DNA of 64,000 nucleotides from Chlorogloeopsis fritschii (GCF_043099315.1 NZ_CP170746.1), one strand, 5' to 3'; counted from the first letter of the stretch, positions 43,551 to 53,836 are shown. Translations and numbers: made by a program. Notes: generated by a model not told the origin, from the sequence alone.

Positions 43551-45845
43551 ATGACACCGGATACGCTCATGACACCGGAAAAAATTGTCTTGGATGGAAA
43601 AACTTTTGTTCCTGCGGAATTTCTACCTATCCCAGAATGGCCTTGCGTTATTAGTGAAAGACCACAACCGACACTTACTGTTAAAGATGATGATTTATTT
43701 TTAGTTACAGATACTTTAGGTAATATTTCTGGGTGTTCGATCAACGACGGCAATCCTAGCATGGGGCTATTTTGCTCTGATACCCGGTTTCTGAGCCGTT
43801 TAGAGTTGCAGATTAACGAGCATTCACCTATTTTGCTCAGTAGTACTGCTGACAAAGGTTTCTCGCTTTCGGTGTTATGTACTAATCCCAGAATTGACGA
43901 TCGCCTTCAAGCCGATACAATTGGAATTCGTCGAGAAATTGTACTGAATGGGGCATTATTTGAAGAAATAGAAATATCCAACTACAGTACAACCACAGTC
44001 TCCTTTGAAATAAGCATCAGTTTTGAAGCAGATTTTGCTGATTTATTTGAAGTTCGAGGCTTTGGTAGGGAAAAACGGGGTAAGCTTTTACGCCTAGTAG
44101 AACCAAAATTTGAGGAAGGAGTAAATGCTTCTGGTGATGGTGCTTCTCCTCCCCAAATTCATTTACATTCAGGTCAGGAAAAAATCTTAACGCTGGCTTA
44201 CCAAGGTTTGGATGGCTTGGTAATGGAATCTCGCATCAACTTCCAATATCGCCTACCAGACTTTTTCAAGGGTTACACGGCAGTGTGGCAGCTAGAGATG
44301 GCACCCCACGAAACACAAAAGTTGGGCTACAGGCTCAATATGTTGACGAATAACAAGCCTAGTTCGACTGTGAGTTCTGCTGTCACCTTAGTTCAGGCAA
44401 AAGCTGCCGAGATGATGGAAGAACAAAACTGGGTGCAACAGATTACACGTATTCGTGCTGATGACAGGGGTACTTTTAATCGAGTGCTTGAACGCGCTGA
44501 ACAAGATATGTATTTGTTGCGCCAGTCTTTTGGCAAATACAAAACAGTGTCTGCGGGAGTGCCTTGGTATTCCACGCTATTTGGTCGGGATTCTATTATT
44601 ACAGCTTCCCAAACTTTAATGTTAAATTCCCAAATTGCGAAGGAAACTCTAATTCTCTTAGCACAATATCAAGGCAAAGTCGAGGATGAGTGGCGCGAAG
44701 AAGAACCGGGCAAAATTCTCCACGAGATCCGGTTGGGGGAACTAGCTCGTTGTCAAGAAATACCTCATACACCTTACTACGGTACTGTTGACGCCACCCC
44801 TTTATGGCTGATGCTTTATGCCGAATACTATGCTTGGACTCACGATCTAGAAACTTTAGAACAGCTTTGGCCGAATGCACTAGCGGCGATGGAGTGGATC
44901 GACCGTAATATGAAAGAAACTGGCTATCTCAGTTACTACCGCAAATCCAGACGTGGACTTGCTAACCAAGGCTGGAAAGACTCTGGTGATTGTATTGTCA
45001 ACCGCAAGGGAGAGCTAGCCAATGGGGCAATTGCTCTTTGTGAAGTACAAGGCTATGTTTATGCAGCAAAAATGCGTTTGGCAGAAATTGCCAGGATGAA
45101 GAAGCGGCTAGACTTGGCAGACAGATGGTTAGAAGAGGCAAGAAACCTGAAGTTGAGGTTTAACAGAGACTTTTGGATGGAAGATCAGGATTTCTGCGCC
45201 TTGGCTTTAGATGGAGATGGCAAGCAAGTAGATAGCATTACCTCAAATCCAGGTCATTGTTTGCATTTAGGCATCTTTACGCCTGAGAAAGCTTACAGTG
45301 TTGCGGAGCGGCTGCGGGCACCAGATATGTTTAATGGTTGGGGTATTCGGACTTTAAGTAGCTTATCACCAGCTTACAATCCGATGGGCTATCATATAGG
45401 TTCTGTGTGGCCCCATGATAATGCATTAATTGCGATGGGGTTGCGATCGCTTGGTTTAGTCGATCAAGCCTTGGAACTTTTTGAAGGCTTATTCGACATG
45501 ACTAGAAAGCAGCCTTACAATCGTCCTCCAGAATTGTTTTGCGGCTTCGAGCGGATTGGAGATAATACGCCTGTGCAATATCCAGTCGCTTGTACTCCCC
45601 AAGCTTGGGCTACTGGTAGTATTTTTCAACTACTGCAAATGATGGTGAACTTGGTACCTGACGCTCCCAACAACTGCCTCAGAATTATCGATCCTGCTTT
45701 ACCAGAATCAATTAATCGCCTTTCACTTCATAATCTACGAGTTGGCCCTACCATCCTCGATTTGGAATTCGAGCGTTCTGGCAGCACAACTGCTTGCCGA
45801 GTTGCCAAAAAGCGCGGTAACCTCCGGGTTGTAATTGAAGCGTAG
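43551..45845 (+). CDS. Amylo-alpha-1,6-glucosidase-like (glycogen-debranching) protein
   Basis: The 764-residue protein has an N-terminal beta domain (DUF-type GDE_N_bis: DLFLVTDTLGNISGC, GLFCSDTRFLSRLE) and a C-terminal (alpha/alpha)6 catalytic barrel. Conserved barrel segments include GVPWYSTLFGRDSIITA, TGYLSYYRKSRRGLANQGWKDSGD and NPMGYHIGSVWPHDNALIA. Family members release or cut alpha-1,6-linked glucose; some act on other sugars. The first ATG is used; MTPEKIV, six codons in, is an alternative. Heptameric repeats directly follow. A GH65 enzyme lies 13 kb away, which may share carbon-storage function, but no operon is seen. Confidence 0.9.
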   Translation: MTPDTLMTPEKIVLDGKTFVPAEFLPIPEWPCVISERPQPTLTVKDDDLFLVTDTLGNISGCSINDGNPSMGLFCSDTRFLSRLELQINEHSPILLSSTADKGFSLSVLCTNPRIDDRLQADTIGIRREIVLNGALFEEIEISNYSTTTVSFEISISFEADFADLFEVRGFGREKRGKLLRLVEPKFEEGVNASGDGASPPQIHLHSGQEKILTLAYQGLDGLVMESRINFQYRLPDFFKGYTAVWQLEMAPHETQKLGYRLNMLTNNKPSSTVSSAVTLVQAKAAEMMEEQNWVQQITRIRADDRGTFNRVLERAEQDMYLLRQSFGKYKTVSAGVPWYSTLFGRDSIITASQTLMLNSQIAKETLILLAQYQGKVEDEWREEEPGKILHEIRLGELARCQEIPHTPYYGTVDATPLWLMLYAEYYAWTHDLETLEQLWPNALAAMEWIDRNMKETGYLSYYRKSRRGLANQGWKDSGDCIVNRKGELANGAIALCEVQGYVYAAKMRLAEIARMKKRLDLADRWLEEARNLKLRFNRDFWMEDQDFCALALDGDGKQVDSITSNPGHCLHLGIFTPEKAYSVAERLRAPDMFNGWGIRTLSSLSPAYNPMGYHIGSVWPHDNALIAMGLRSLGLVDQALELFEGLFDMTRKQPYNRPPELFCGFERIGDNTPVQYPVACTPQAWATGSIFQLLQMMVNLVPDAPNNCLRIIDPALPESINRLSLHNLRVGPTILDLEFERSGSTTACRVAKKRGNLRVVIEA

Positions 45846-45880
45846 AAGGGACTAGGGACTAGGGACTAGGGACTAGGAAC
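45846..45880. repeat. GGGACTA heptanucleotide tandem repeat
   Basis: Four copies of GGGACTA follow the stop codon of the debranching gene. This is a Nostocales-style short tandem repeat. Inverse-type copies (CCCAATCC, CCCAGTACC) follow at about 45920-45960. Confidence 0.75.
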
Positions 45881-45964
45881 AGGACAAGGAGAAGGTAAAT
45901 AAAAATTCCTCCTAATACCCAATCCCCAGTACCCAGTACCCAATTGCCAATCCCCAATCCCTGC

Positions 45965-46294
45965 CTAGCTCTCTTCTTGAGTTTCGCTTTTTTGTCCTGG
46001 AGAAGATTCGTAAAGAGCATCTAACTGTTGGCGAGCGTCATCAACGTTGATAGAACGCATCACCAAAAGAGGCTCTTTAATTAAATTGCCCGAACTATCC
46101 AATAATTCCGGATGAGGTGTAAGTGTCCTTTTGGATGCTGGATAGGAAAAGTTACCGCGTTCTGCTGTTGAAGAGTAACTAGCCGGATAATTCCGCTCTT
46201 TATAAAAGCTGAACATGACTAAATTGCGAATTAAGTTGGCAACAGCGATAACAGCAAGAATCGTAAAAGCAAGAATGTAAAGTAGGTGTAACAT
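45965..46294 (-). CDS. DUF2973 membrane protein
   Basis: The 109-residue protein begins with one hydrophobic segment, MLHLLYILAFTILAVIAVAN, then a basic loop (FYKERNYPASYSSTAERGNF) and a soluble C-terminal tail. Cyanobacterial DUF2973 proteins share this start and loop. The ATG at 46294 is chosen because GGAGGAAAACCC precedes it. Together with the DUF2605 gene just upstream on the same strand it forms a conserved cyanobacterial pair of unknown function. Probably a thylakoid or plasma-membrane protein. Confidence 0.75.
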   Translation of the reverse strand: MLHLLYILAFTILAVIAVANLIRNLVMFSFYKERNYPASYSSTAERGNFSYPASKRTLTPHPELLDSSGNLIKEPLLVMRSINVDDARQQLDALYESSPGQKSETQEES

Positions 46295-46505
46295 CGGGTT
46301 TTCCTCCAGGGCAGCCATTTTTCAAAAAATATTATTGTTACGATTTACATCACCCAACCTGGAAATTAGGCTAGAGCGAATACCGAAATTTCTCCGAATG
46401 CGCCTGCGACGATTTGCGGCTATACTGCAAGCAAAGTTTTTAAAGTATCATATAATACAATTGCTGTTAAGTGAGAGAATGCTTTTAAAGATTTAATACT
46501 TTATG

Positions 46506-46844
46506 TTATATGCCGTCTTGCTGTTGCAAAGTAGCCTGCTCAGTTCGGAATCGCATTGCTACTTTCCAGCATTCTGATAGCAATTGATGCCAAGGCATTA
46601 AGGTTGCCATATCTATACCTACTTGTCCTTGTGTTGCATTAAACAGCATCTTTGCTGTATTTACTTCTTCTTGTGCTTGCTTGACTCGCTCTAATAATTT
46701 TGTTTGCTCTTGAACGCCCAAAAAATCAAGCTGCTCTGTTTCCAGCAAGGTACGCGATCGCGCAAACCAATACTGAAAATCCTCTAACAGTGGTTGCAAA
46801 ATTGTTTTCAGCAATTCAGGTTCCGATAAGTTTGAGTCTTGCAT
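46506..46844 (-). CDS. DUF2605 protein
   Basis: The 112-residue protein begins MQDSNLSEPELLKTILQPLL and continues EDFQYWFARSRTLLETEQLD, matching the DUF2605 family (small helical, cyanobacteria-specific). No signal or membrane segment. The ATG at 46844 fits family starts; an in-frame one at 46865 is possible. The gene precedes DUF2973 on the same strand. A perfect 16-bp palindrome sits about 100 bases upstream. Function unknown. Confidence 0.75.
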   Translation of the reverse strand: MQDSNLSEPELLKTILQPLLEDFQYWFARSRTLLETEQLDFLGVQEQTKLLERVKQAQEEVNTAKMLFNATQGQVGIDMATLMPWHQLLSECWKVAMRFRTEQATLQQQDGI

Positions 46845-46942
46845 AATTGACAAGCATATTTCCAAGTTTCTTATTAATATTAACGTTATTTACGATTCTT
46901 AACATTTGGTAATTACTTGATTGATAACAAAATTTTAAAAAA

Positions 46943-46958
46943 TGTATCTTAAGATACA
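46943..46958. promoter_or_regulatory. Perfect 16-bp palindrome upstream of the DUF2605 gene
   Basis: TGTATCTTAAGATACA is its own complement. It lies 99 bases upstream of the DUF2605 ATG and 267 bases upstream of thrS, a position fitting a dimeric repressor or activator site. No cognate regulator is identified. Confidence 0.45.
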
Positions 46959-47224
46959 CTATTAGTATTTTATATAGCTACAACAGCTTTGACACTAAAC
47001 CTTGGGCAGAGTACATAAATATTTTGTGAATATAGTCAGAAAAAATGAATAGAACTCAGAACTCATAATTGGTGAATTCTTCTGGCTGCTGACTTCTGAC
47101 TCCTGGCTTCTTTATTTCGATACAAATCCCGACTGAATGTTGTGACTGGTGGCGAATAGTACGACATCAGGGTCGTTAATATATATTCAGTCGAAGAAAT
47201 TACAATTAAGCAACTACGTCGCCA

Positions 47225-49075
47225 ATGGATCAGCAGCCAATGTCGCCTTCCGAACATTTAAGTCAATTAGAACAACCTGAGCAAAAAATTCATCTGCCAC
47301 GTACCAGCGAATCTGAAAACTTGAAGAAAATTCGCCATACCACATCTCACGTTATGGCGATGGCAGTACAAAAGCTGTTTCCCAAGGCGCAAGTTACAAT
47401 CGGCCCGTGGATAGAAAGCGGCTTTTACTATGATTTTGATAATCCAGAGCCATTTACAGAAAAGGATCTCAAAGCCATCAAGAAAGAGATGGATAAGATC
47501 ATTAATCGGAAATTACCAGTAATTCGCGAACAAGTCAGCCGCGAGGAAGCGGAACGGCGAATTAAAGAAATTAAGGAACCTTATAAGTTAGAAATACTAG
47601 CAGATATTAAAGAAGAACCAATCACAATCTACCACTTAGGCGATGAATGGTGGGACTTGTGCGCTGGCCCCCATGTAGAAAATACTAAAGAGTTAAATCC
47701 AAAAGCAATTGAATTAGAAAGTCTAGCAGGCGCTTATTGGCGTGGAGATGAAAACAAAGCACAATTGCAGCGCATCTACGGTACTGCTTGGGAAACGCCA
47801 GAACAGCTCGCAGAATATAAACGGCGTAAAGAAGAAGCACAGCGACGCGATCACCGTAAACTCGGTAAGGAACTAGGGTTATTTATATTTTCTGACTTAG
47901 TGGGGCCGGGGTTGCCTTTATGGACGCCAAAAGGAACTTTATTGCGGAGTATTTTGGAAGACTTTCTCAAGCAAGAACAGCTAAAACGCGGTTATTTACC
48001 AGTGGTAACACCGCATATTGGCAGAGTAGATTTATTTAAAACTTCTGGACATTGGCAGAAGTATAAAGAAGACTTATTTCCAATGATGGCAGAGAATGAG
48101 GAAGCAGCGGCACACGAACAAGGTTTTGTTCTTAAAGCCATGAATTGTCCCTTCCACATTCAGATATATAAGAGTGAGTTGCGCTCTTACCGAGAACTGC
48201 CGATACGCTTTGCAGAATTTGGCACTGTTTACCGCTATGAACAATCAGGGGAATTAGGTGGGTTAACACGAGTACGCGGTTTTACTCAAGATGACGCCCA
48301 CATATTTGTCACCCCGGAACAGCTTGATAGCGAATTCCTCAACGTGGTGGATTTAATCTTGTCGGTTATTAAGATTCTTAAATTAGATCAAAACTTCAAG
48401 GCAAGACTGAGTTTCCGCGATCCAGCTAGTGATAAGTATATTGGTTCGGATGACGCTTGGGACAAAGCTGAAACTGCTATTCGGCGAGCAGTGGAAACTT
48501 TGGGCATGAATCACTTTGAGGGTATCGGTGAAGCTGCGTTTTATGGCCCCAAATTAGATTTTATCGTCCGCGATGCTTTAGACAGAGAATGGCAATTGGG
48601 AACTGTGCAGGTTGATTACAACTTGCCAGAAAGATTTGATTTGGAGTACGTCGCCGAAGATGGTTCTCGCAAACGCCCAGTGATGATCCACCGTGCGCCT
48701 TTTGGTTCTCTAGAAAGACTTATTGGTATCTTAATCGAAGAGTATGCAGGGGATTTCCCCTTGTGGTTAGCGCCAGTGCAAATCAGATTGCTACCAGTTA
48801 GTGAAGTGCAGTTGGATTTTGCCAAACAAGTAGCGGCGAAAATGTCAGCACAGGGTATTCGTGCCGAGGTAGATACCAGTGGCGATCGCCTGGGTAAACT
48901 CATTCGCAATGCCGAAAAAGAGAAGATCCCCGTGATGGCAGTCGTGGGAGCAAAAGAAGTGGAAACAAATTCTTTGAGCATCCGTACTCGCGCAAATGGG
49001 GAATTGGGGACTATACCTATTGACGAAGTTTTGGGTAAGATGAAGGAAGCGATCGCCAACTTCAAGATTTTTTAA
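47225..49075 (+). CDS. thrS: Threonyl-tRNA synthetase lacking the TGS domain
   Basis: The 616-residue enzyme charges tRNA-Thr. It begins, after a short basic lead, directly in the editing domain (HTTSHVMAMAVQKLFP, with the HxxxH zinc/editing motif) and so lacks the N-terminal TGS domain of the ~640-residue bacterial form. The class II core is complete: motif 2 YRYEQSGELGGLTRVRGFTQ, zinc ligands in NCPFH and DDAHIF, and motif 3 IHRAPFGSLERLIGIL. The C-terminal anticodon-binding domain (VQIRLLPVSE onward) is present. Cyanobacterial thrS genes often lack TGS. A REP palindrome follows the stop within 12 bases. Confidence 0.96.
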   Translation: MDQQPMSPSEHLSQLEQPEQKIHLPRTSESENLKKIRHTTSHVMAMAVQKLFPKAQVTIGPWIESGFYYDFDNPEPFTEKDLKAIKKEMDKIINRKLPVIREQVSREEAERRIKEIKEPYKLEILADIKEEPITIYHLGDEWWDLCAGPHVENTKELNPKAIELESLAGAYWRGDENKAQLQRIYGTAWETPEQLAEYKRRKEEAQRRDHRKLGKELGLFIFSDLVGPGLPLWTPKGTLLRSILEDFLKQEQLKRGYLPVVTPHIGRVDLFKTSGHWQKYKEDLFPMMAENEEAAAHEQGFVLKAMNCPFHIQIYKSELRSYRELPIRFAEFGTVYRYEQSGELGGLTRVRGFTQDDAHIFVTPEQLDSEFLNVVDLILSVIKILKLDQNFKARLSFRDPASDKYIGSDDAWDKAETAIRRAVETLGMNHFEGIGEAAFYGPKLDFIVRDALDREWQLGTVQVDYNLPERFDLEYVAEDGSRKRPVMIHRAPFGSLERLIGILIEEYAGDFPLWLAPVQIRLLPVSEVQLDFAKQVAAKMSAQGIRAEVDTSGDRLGKLIRNAEKEKIPVMAVVGAKEVETNSLSIRTRANGELGTIPIDEVLGKMKEAIANFKIF

Positions 49076-49085
49076 CAAGTTGTGG

Positions 49086-49102
49086 GGTGGGCATTGCCCA
49101 CC
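49086..49102. repeat. Compact REP palindrome after thrS
   Basis: GGTGGGCATTGCCCACC is a palindrome with a single-base centre and belongs to the REP class seen beside the RAYT gene. It may act as a transcript-end hairpin; no T-tract follows. Confidence 0.7.
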
Positions 49103-49142
49103 TGACATAATTCCAATATAAATTAACTAAAAAATTAGATTT

Positions 49143-49331
49143 ATGAGTAGTGCAAAACAAAAGATACAATCTCTTTTGAACCAATTGCCTGATAATTGTT
49201 CCATAGAAGATGTGCAATATCATCTATATGTTATCGAAACAGTTCGTCGCGGTTTAGAAGTAGTCGAACACCAAGGAACAAGAACTCAAAATGAGGCCGA
49301 AGAACGATTGAACAAATGGCTTATAAAGTAG
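49143..49331 (+). CDS. Antitoxin-like small protein upstream of RelE/ParE toxin
   Basis: The 62-residue protein is helical: KIQSLLNQLPDNCSIEDVQY, then HLYVIETVRRGLEVVEHQGT and NEAEERLNKWL. This is the layout of ParD/Phd-like antitoxins whose C-terminal helix wraps the toxin. Its 3' end overlaps the toxin gene by 16 bases, so the pair is coupled. No DNA-binding motif is certain. Confidence 0.78.
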   Translation: MSSAKQKIQSLLNQLPDNCSIEDVQYHLYVIETVRRGLEVVEHQGTRTQNEAEERLNKWLIK

Positions 49332-49603
49332 TGTGGTCCCCCAAAGCATTGGAAGATGTAGAAGCAATTGCCATATATATAGCTCGTGACTCGGCTTCCT
49401 ATGCTGCCGCAGTAGTGAAAAAAATACTTGATGCAACTATTCACATCAGTAAATCACCGTTCTCAGGTAAACCTGTACCAGAATTTGGTGATGATAATAT
49501 CAGAGAATATTCGGTATTTACTTATCGAATGATTTACCACATTCAGAAAGATATTATTACTATTGCCGCAGTTATTTATGGAAAGAGACTATTGGATAAA
49601 TAA
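49316..49603 (+). CDS. RelE/ParE-family toxin
   Basis: The 95-residue protein begins MAYKVVWSPKALEDVEAIAI and continues YIARDSASYAAAVVKKILDA, then GKPVPEFGDDNIREYSVFTY, and ends with a strand-rich RMIYHIQKDIITIAAVIYGK. This is the ParE/RelE fold: N-terminal helical hairpin and a C-terminal sheet with Arg and Tyr. The fold fits either a ribosome-dependent mRNA interferase or a gyrase poison; the exact one is not distinguishable here. It overlaps its antitoxin gene upstream. It stands next to dndE. Confidence 0.9.
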   Translation: MAYKVVWSPKALEDVEAIAIYIARDSASYAAAVVKKILDATIHISKSPFSGKPVPEFGDDNIREYSVFTYRMIYHIQKDIITIAAVIYGKRLLDK

Positions 49604-49797
49604 GTTTGAGATCGATTAAGACTCGATAACAAATTAAAACGGGGGTGGAAATTACCCATCCCCTTCTCTGGAATCAAAACATCAATATTAATTTTTATTA
49701 CCTCGTCCGTTGCAGATAGGGTAATGATTAAGTCAAGAAGCCAGAAGTCAGAATACATGACTTCTGAATTCTAAATTCAAAGTTCTGCCTTCTATTC

Positions 49798-50184
<387 letters not shown>

Positions 50185-50213
50185 AATTATGGTTAGTGGT
50201 TAGTAGCAATTAA

Positions 50214-50275
50214 CGCCCTCAGGCTGTAAGCCTGGGGCTATACGAACAAAGCCTGCCTCCGCAGGCTCATAATAT
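50214..50275. repeat. Dispersed hairpin repeats between dndE and the methyltransferase
   Basis: AGGCTGTAAGCCT and AGCCTGCCTCCGCAGGCT form two short hairpins of the class seen near 14911 and 38458. Confidence 0.6.
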
Positions 50276-50345
50276 GCATCTTCATATCGAAACGGTATAA
50301 CTACTAACTACTAACTACTACCTATTAACAAATTCAAATGCTCTT

Positions 50346-51797
50346 ATGTCAGAGAGCTATATAGAAATTGAGCGCCACAGAGCCGCAATTGTTCGTACTG
50401 ATTTATCCCGCCCAGTGCGATTGGCTATAGAATGGGCAATTCTAAATAAAGATACCACGTTTTTTGACTACGGTTGTGGCTACGGTGGTGATGTAGAACG
50501 AGTCGCGCATTTAGGCTACACCAGTGCTGGCTGGGATCCTTACTACTTTCCCGATCGCGATCGTATAGTGAGTGATGTGGTTAACTTGGGGTACATCCTC
50601 AATGTGATTGAAGATCCCAATGAGCGCTGCCAAGCTCTACTCACAGCTTGGCAACTGACGCGCAAAGTTTTAATTGTCGCTGCTCAAGTACTGATTAATG
50701 CTCCTAGCCGCAATCTTATACCCTATGGCGATGGTGTAGTGACTCGCCACAATACTTTTCAGAAATATTACCAACAAGAAGAACTCAAAAAATACATTGA
50801 CGAAACGCTAAATGTAGACGCTGTACCTGTAGCGCTGGGTGTATACTTTGTCTTTCGGGATGAAGCTGAAAAAGAAGCTTATAAGGCAATACGCTTTTTC
50901 TCGAAAACTTCGACGCCAAGAGTTCGCATTCCTGTTAAACGGTTTGAAGACTACCAAGATTTACTGCAACCATTGATGGCTTTTTATACAAAACGTGGCA
51001 GACTGCCAGTCAAAGGTGAATTGGCAAACGAACAGGAATTATTAAAAGAGTTTGGTAGTTTCCGGCGTGCCTTTGCTGTAATTTTACAAGTAACTGACGA
51101 AACAGAATGGGATGCGATCGCCTACCGTCGTTCTCTTGACATTCAAGTATATCTTGCTCTCACCCATTTTGAAGTTCGTCCTGCTTGGCAAAAATTAGCA
51201 CCAGAAATACGCCACGACATCAAAGCCTTTTTTGGTAGTTACGAAGAAGCTTGCCAAGTTGCTGACACCAAGTTGTTTAGCTTGGGCAAACCAAGTGTAG
51301 TCAAAGCTGCTTGCAACAAAAGCAAAATAGGCAAACGCACCCATAGCGCTCTCTACGTTCATGTTTCCGCATTGTGTGAACTCGATCCCTTACTGCGAAT
51401 TTATGAGGGCTGCGCCAGTCGTACTATTGGGCGAGTTGATGGAGCAACAATTATAAAGTTTTATACAGACGAACCGCAAATATCTTACCTGTTTTACCCA
51501 GAATTTGATACTGAACCCCATCCGGCATTAAAAGCAAGTATTAGTATTGACTTAAAAACTCTAAGTATAACTCATAGAGACTATGAAAATAGAGCAAATC
51601 CGCCCATCTTGCATCGGAAAGAAACATTTGTGACTTCTAGTTATTATCTCTACGAAGAATTTGCTCAACTTACCCAACAAGAACAGGAACTAGGCTTACT
51701 AAAGCAAAAAAGCGACATCGGCACTCGCGAAGGTTGGGTAAAATGCCTTAAAGAACACGGGGTAGAAATTAGAGGGCATCAAGTTTATTTAGTTTGA
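50346..51797 (+). CDS. DNA phosphorothioation-associated putative methyltransferase
   Basis: The 483-residue protein begins MSESYIEIERHRAAIVRTDL and carries the SAM-binding segment FFDYGCGYGGDVERV at about residues 38-52, then an acidic strand (GWDPYYFPDRDRIVSDVVN). This matches the dnd-related methyltransferase family (TIGR04096 type) that accompanies many dnd loci. The C-terminal ~250 residues are unique to that family. Its substrate is unknown. It is next to dndE but the sulphur-insertion genes are missing here. Start at 50346 is the first ATG after a repeat-rich spacer. Confidence 0.88.
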   Translation: MSESYIEIERHRAAIVRTDLSRPVRLAIEWAILNKDTTFFDYGCGYGGDVERVAHLGYTSAGWDPYYFPDRDRIVSDVVNLGYILNVIEDPNERCQALLTAWQLTRKVLIVAAQVLINAPSRNLIPYGDGVVTRHNTFQKYYQQEELKKYIDETLNVDAVPVALGVYFVFRDEAEKEAYKAIRFFSKTSTPRVRIPVKRFEDYQDLLQPLMAFYTKRGRLPVKGELANEQELLKEFGSFRRAFAVILQVTDETEWDAIAYRRSLDIQVYLALTHFEVRPAWQKLAPEIRHDIKAFFGSYEEACQVADTKLFSLGKPSVVKAACNKSKIGKRTHSALYVHVSALCELDPLLRIYEGCASRTIGRVDGATIIKFYTDEPQISYLFYPEFDTEPHPALKASISIDLKTLSITHRDYENRANPPILHRKETFVTSSYYLYEEFAQLTQQEQELGLLKQKSDIGTREGWVKCLKEHGVEIRGHQVYLV

Positions 51798-52079
51798 ATA
51801 GGGAACAGGTGACAGGTTACAGGGAACAGAATAGCTGCTTAATGAAACTTAAGGGACTACTAGGGCTGTAGGAACCAAAAATTTCTCTTTCTAGTCCCTA
51901 GTCCCTAGCTCCTAGCCCCTAATTTTAAGTTAGGCAAATTGGCACTAAAGAACACACTCGCTGTGGCAATATATTTCAATCTCTAGCCAGATAATTATAC
52001 ATAAGTCTTATAACTCAAAAAAATTTTTTATTGTAATTCTTGATATGTATTAACTAGATCCTTACGGAATTTCAAAGCT

Positions 52080-53378
52080 GTGAAACCAATTCAATCACTG
52101 CTAAAAGTATTTGAGAGCCGCAAAATGGCGGCTTTGTTATTACTAGGTTTTGCATCAGGTTTACCTTTATTGTTAATCGGTAATACACTTAAGGCTTGGA
52201 TGACCGTAGAAAAAGTTGATTTGGCAGCTATTGGCTGGTTTAGCCTTGCTAGTTTGCCTTATTCATTAAAGTTTCTTTGGTCGCCCTTTCTCGATCGCTT
52301 TACTCCTCCATTTTTAGGACGACGACGGGGTTGGTTGCTCATCACCCAGATTGCCTTGATTATAGCGATCGCCTTCATGGCTTTCCAACAACCCAAACAA
52401 GCCTTACAGCTTTTAGCCATTAACGCTGTAGTCATTGCTTTTTTGAGCGCAACTCAAGATATCGCCTCTGATGCCTACCGCACCGACGTTTTGACCGAAT
52501 TAGAAATGGGTGCGGGTGCAGCAGTTTTTATTCTGGGTTATCGAATTGCTTTGTTAATAGCAGGTGCTTTGGCACTGATCCTTGCTGATCGCATACCTTG
52601 GTCATCAGTGTACTTGTTGATGGCAGGTGTGATGATAATTGGTATTCTAGGTAGTTTGTTTGCACCAGAACCAAAAGAAATTACCCCTCCCACCTCCTTA
52701 GCCCAAGCTGTCATCTTACCGTTTGGAGAATTTTTCCAGCGCCGAGGTGTGATCTCAGGCTTCTTGGTTTTATTGTTTATCACCCTTTATAAACTAGGTG
52801 ATGCCTTACTGAGTAATATGGCAACGCCCTTCTTACTTACCATCGGTTTTACCAAAACCGATATCGGGGCAATACAGGTAGGAATGGGATTAATTGCTAC
52901 TATTGTGGGTGCCCTAGCAGGTGGTGCCATTTTGAGTAAAATTGGTATCAATCGCTCACTTTGGATTTTTGGTGCTCTGCAAGCCTTAAGTAACATTGCT
53001 TACTTTGTACTAGCCCAACCTCAGTTCACTAAAAACTATCAATTACTGGTGCTTACCATTAACATCGAAAACTTTTGTGGTGGTTTAGGAACAGCTGCCT
53101 TTGTGGCATTTTTGATGAGTTTGTGCAACCAACGGTTTTCTGCGACTCAGTATGCGTTGCTCTCTAGCTTGATGGCTGTCAGCCGCGACATCCTAGCTGC
53201 TCCAGCCGGATCGATTGCACAAAGTACAGGTTGGCCTTTGTTTTTCCTAATCACAATCGTCGCTGCGGTGCCGGGGTTACTGCTTTTACCTATATTTGCC
53301 CCCTGGAACCCTAAACCAGTAGCAATTAACAGACCAGGACTTGATGATGAGGAAGATGATATATGGGGCAGAAACTAA
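52080..53378 (+). CDS. AmpG-family MFS permease (muropeptide transporter-like)
   Basis: The 432-residue protein has twelve hydrophobic segments and AmpG landmarks: RKMAALLLLGFASGLPLLLI at the N-terminus, FLWSPFLDRFTPPFLGRRRG after the second helix, and the AFLSATQDIASDAYRTD loop. AmpG takes up anhydro-muropeptides released in cell-wall turnover; related MFS proteins move other substrates, so the exact cargo is inferred. The GTG at 52080 begins the protein. The next gene overlaps its end by 16 bases. Confidence 0.88.
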   Translation: MKPIQSLLKVFESRKMAALLLLGFASGLPLLLIGNTLKAWMTVEKVDLAAIGWFSLASLPYSLKFLWSPFLDRFTPPFLGRRRGWLLITQIALIIAIAFMAFQQPKQALQLLAINAVVIAFLSATQDIASDAYRTDVLTELEMGAGAAVFILGYRIALLIAGALALILADRIPWSSVYLLMAGVMIIGILGSLFAPEPKEITPPTSLAQAVILPFGEFFQRRGVISGFLVLLFITLYKLGDALLSNMATPFLLTIGFTKTDIGAIQVGMGLIATIVGALAGGAILSKIGINRSLWIFGALQALSNIAYFVLAQPQFTKNYQLLVLTINIENFCGGLGTAAFVAFLMSLCNQRFSATQYALLSSLMAVSRDILAAPAGSIAQSTGWPLFFLITIVAAVPGLLLLPIFAPWNPKPVAINRPGLDDEEDDIWGRN

Positions 53379-53773
53379 TTATTGTTGTTGCTACAACTAT
53401 TCTCTTATTCACTGGGCTATTGCTTGGTTATGTTCTTTCCCAGTTAGTTTTGGGGTATCTGGCACTTAACCTTTTGACTTTTTTGGGGACTTTTAGCCTA
53501 ATTTTAATTTTTGGTACGCTTTATTACGTTTTATTTTGGGAATTGCGCAGACAACAATCTCGCTCATCACAGCGAGTAACTAAAATTTCTCCGAATCAGC
53601 GGATAGCTGATAATCGTCTGAGAAACAAACTAATTGCGAAGTTAGATGGTGACGCTGCCACAGCAGAACGTTTAATAGAGCAGGCAAAGCTGGATAATCC
53701 TGGAATGCCAGAAAGTTGGTACTGGGAAAGAGTGATTGCTGATGTAGAGCGCGAACTAGGCGATCGCAAATAA
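53363..53773 (+). CDS. Small membrane protein co-transcribed with the AmpG-like permease
   Basis: The 136-residue protein has two adjacent hydrophobic segments (LIIVVATTILLFTGLLLGYV and LTFLGTFSLILIFGTLYYVL) followed by a basic soluble tail. The tail's last part, IAKLDGDAATAERLIEQAKL, is helical and charged. No named family is recognised. It overlaps the permease gene by 16 bases, so the two are translated together. Confidence 0.65.
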   Translation: MGQKLIIVVATTILLFTGLLLGYVLSQLVLGYLALNLLTFLGTFSLILIFGTLYYVLFWELRRQQSRSSQRVTKISPNQRIADNRLRNKLIAKLDGDAATAERLIEQAKLDNPGMPESWYWERVIADVERELGDRK

Positions 53774-53836
53774 AAAGTAAAGGGACTAGGGACTATGGAC
53801 TAGAGGCTAGGTACTAGGAAAAAAAGTGAAAATTCC

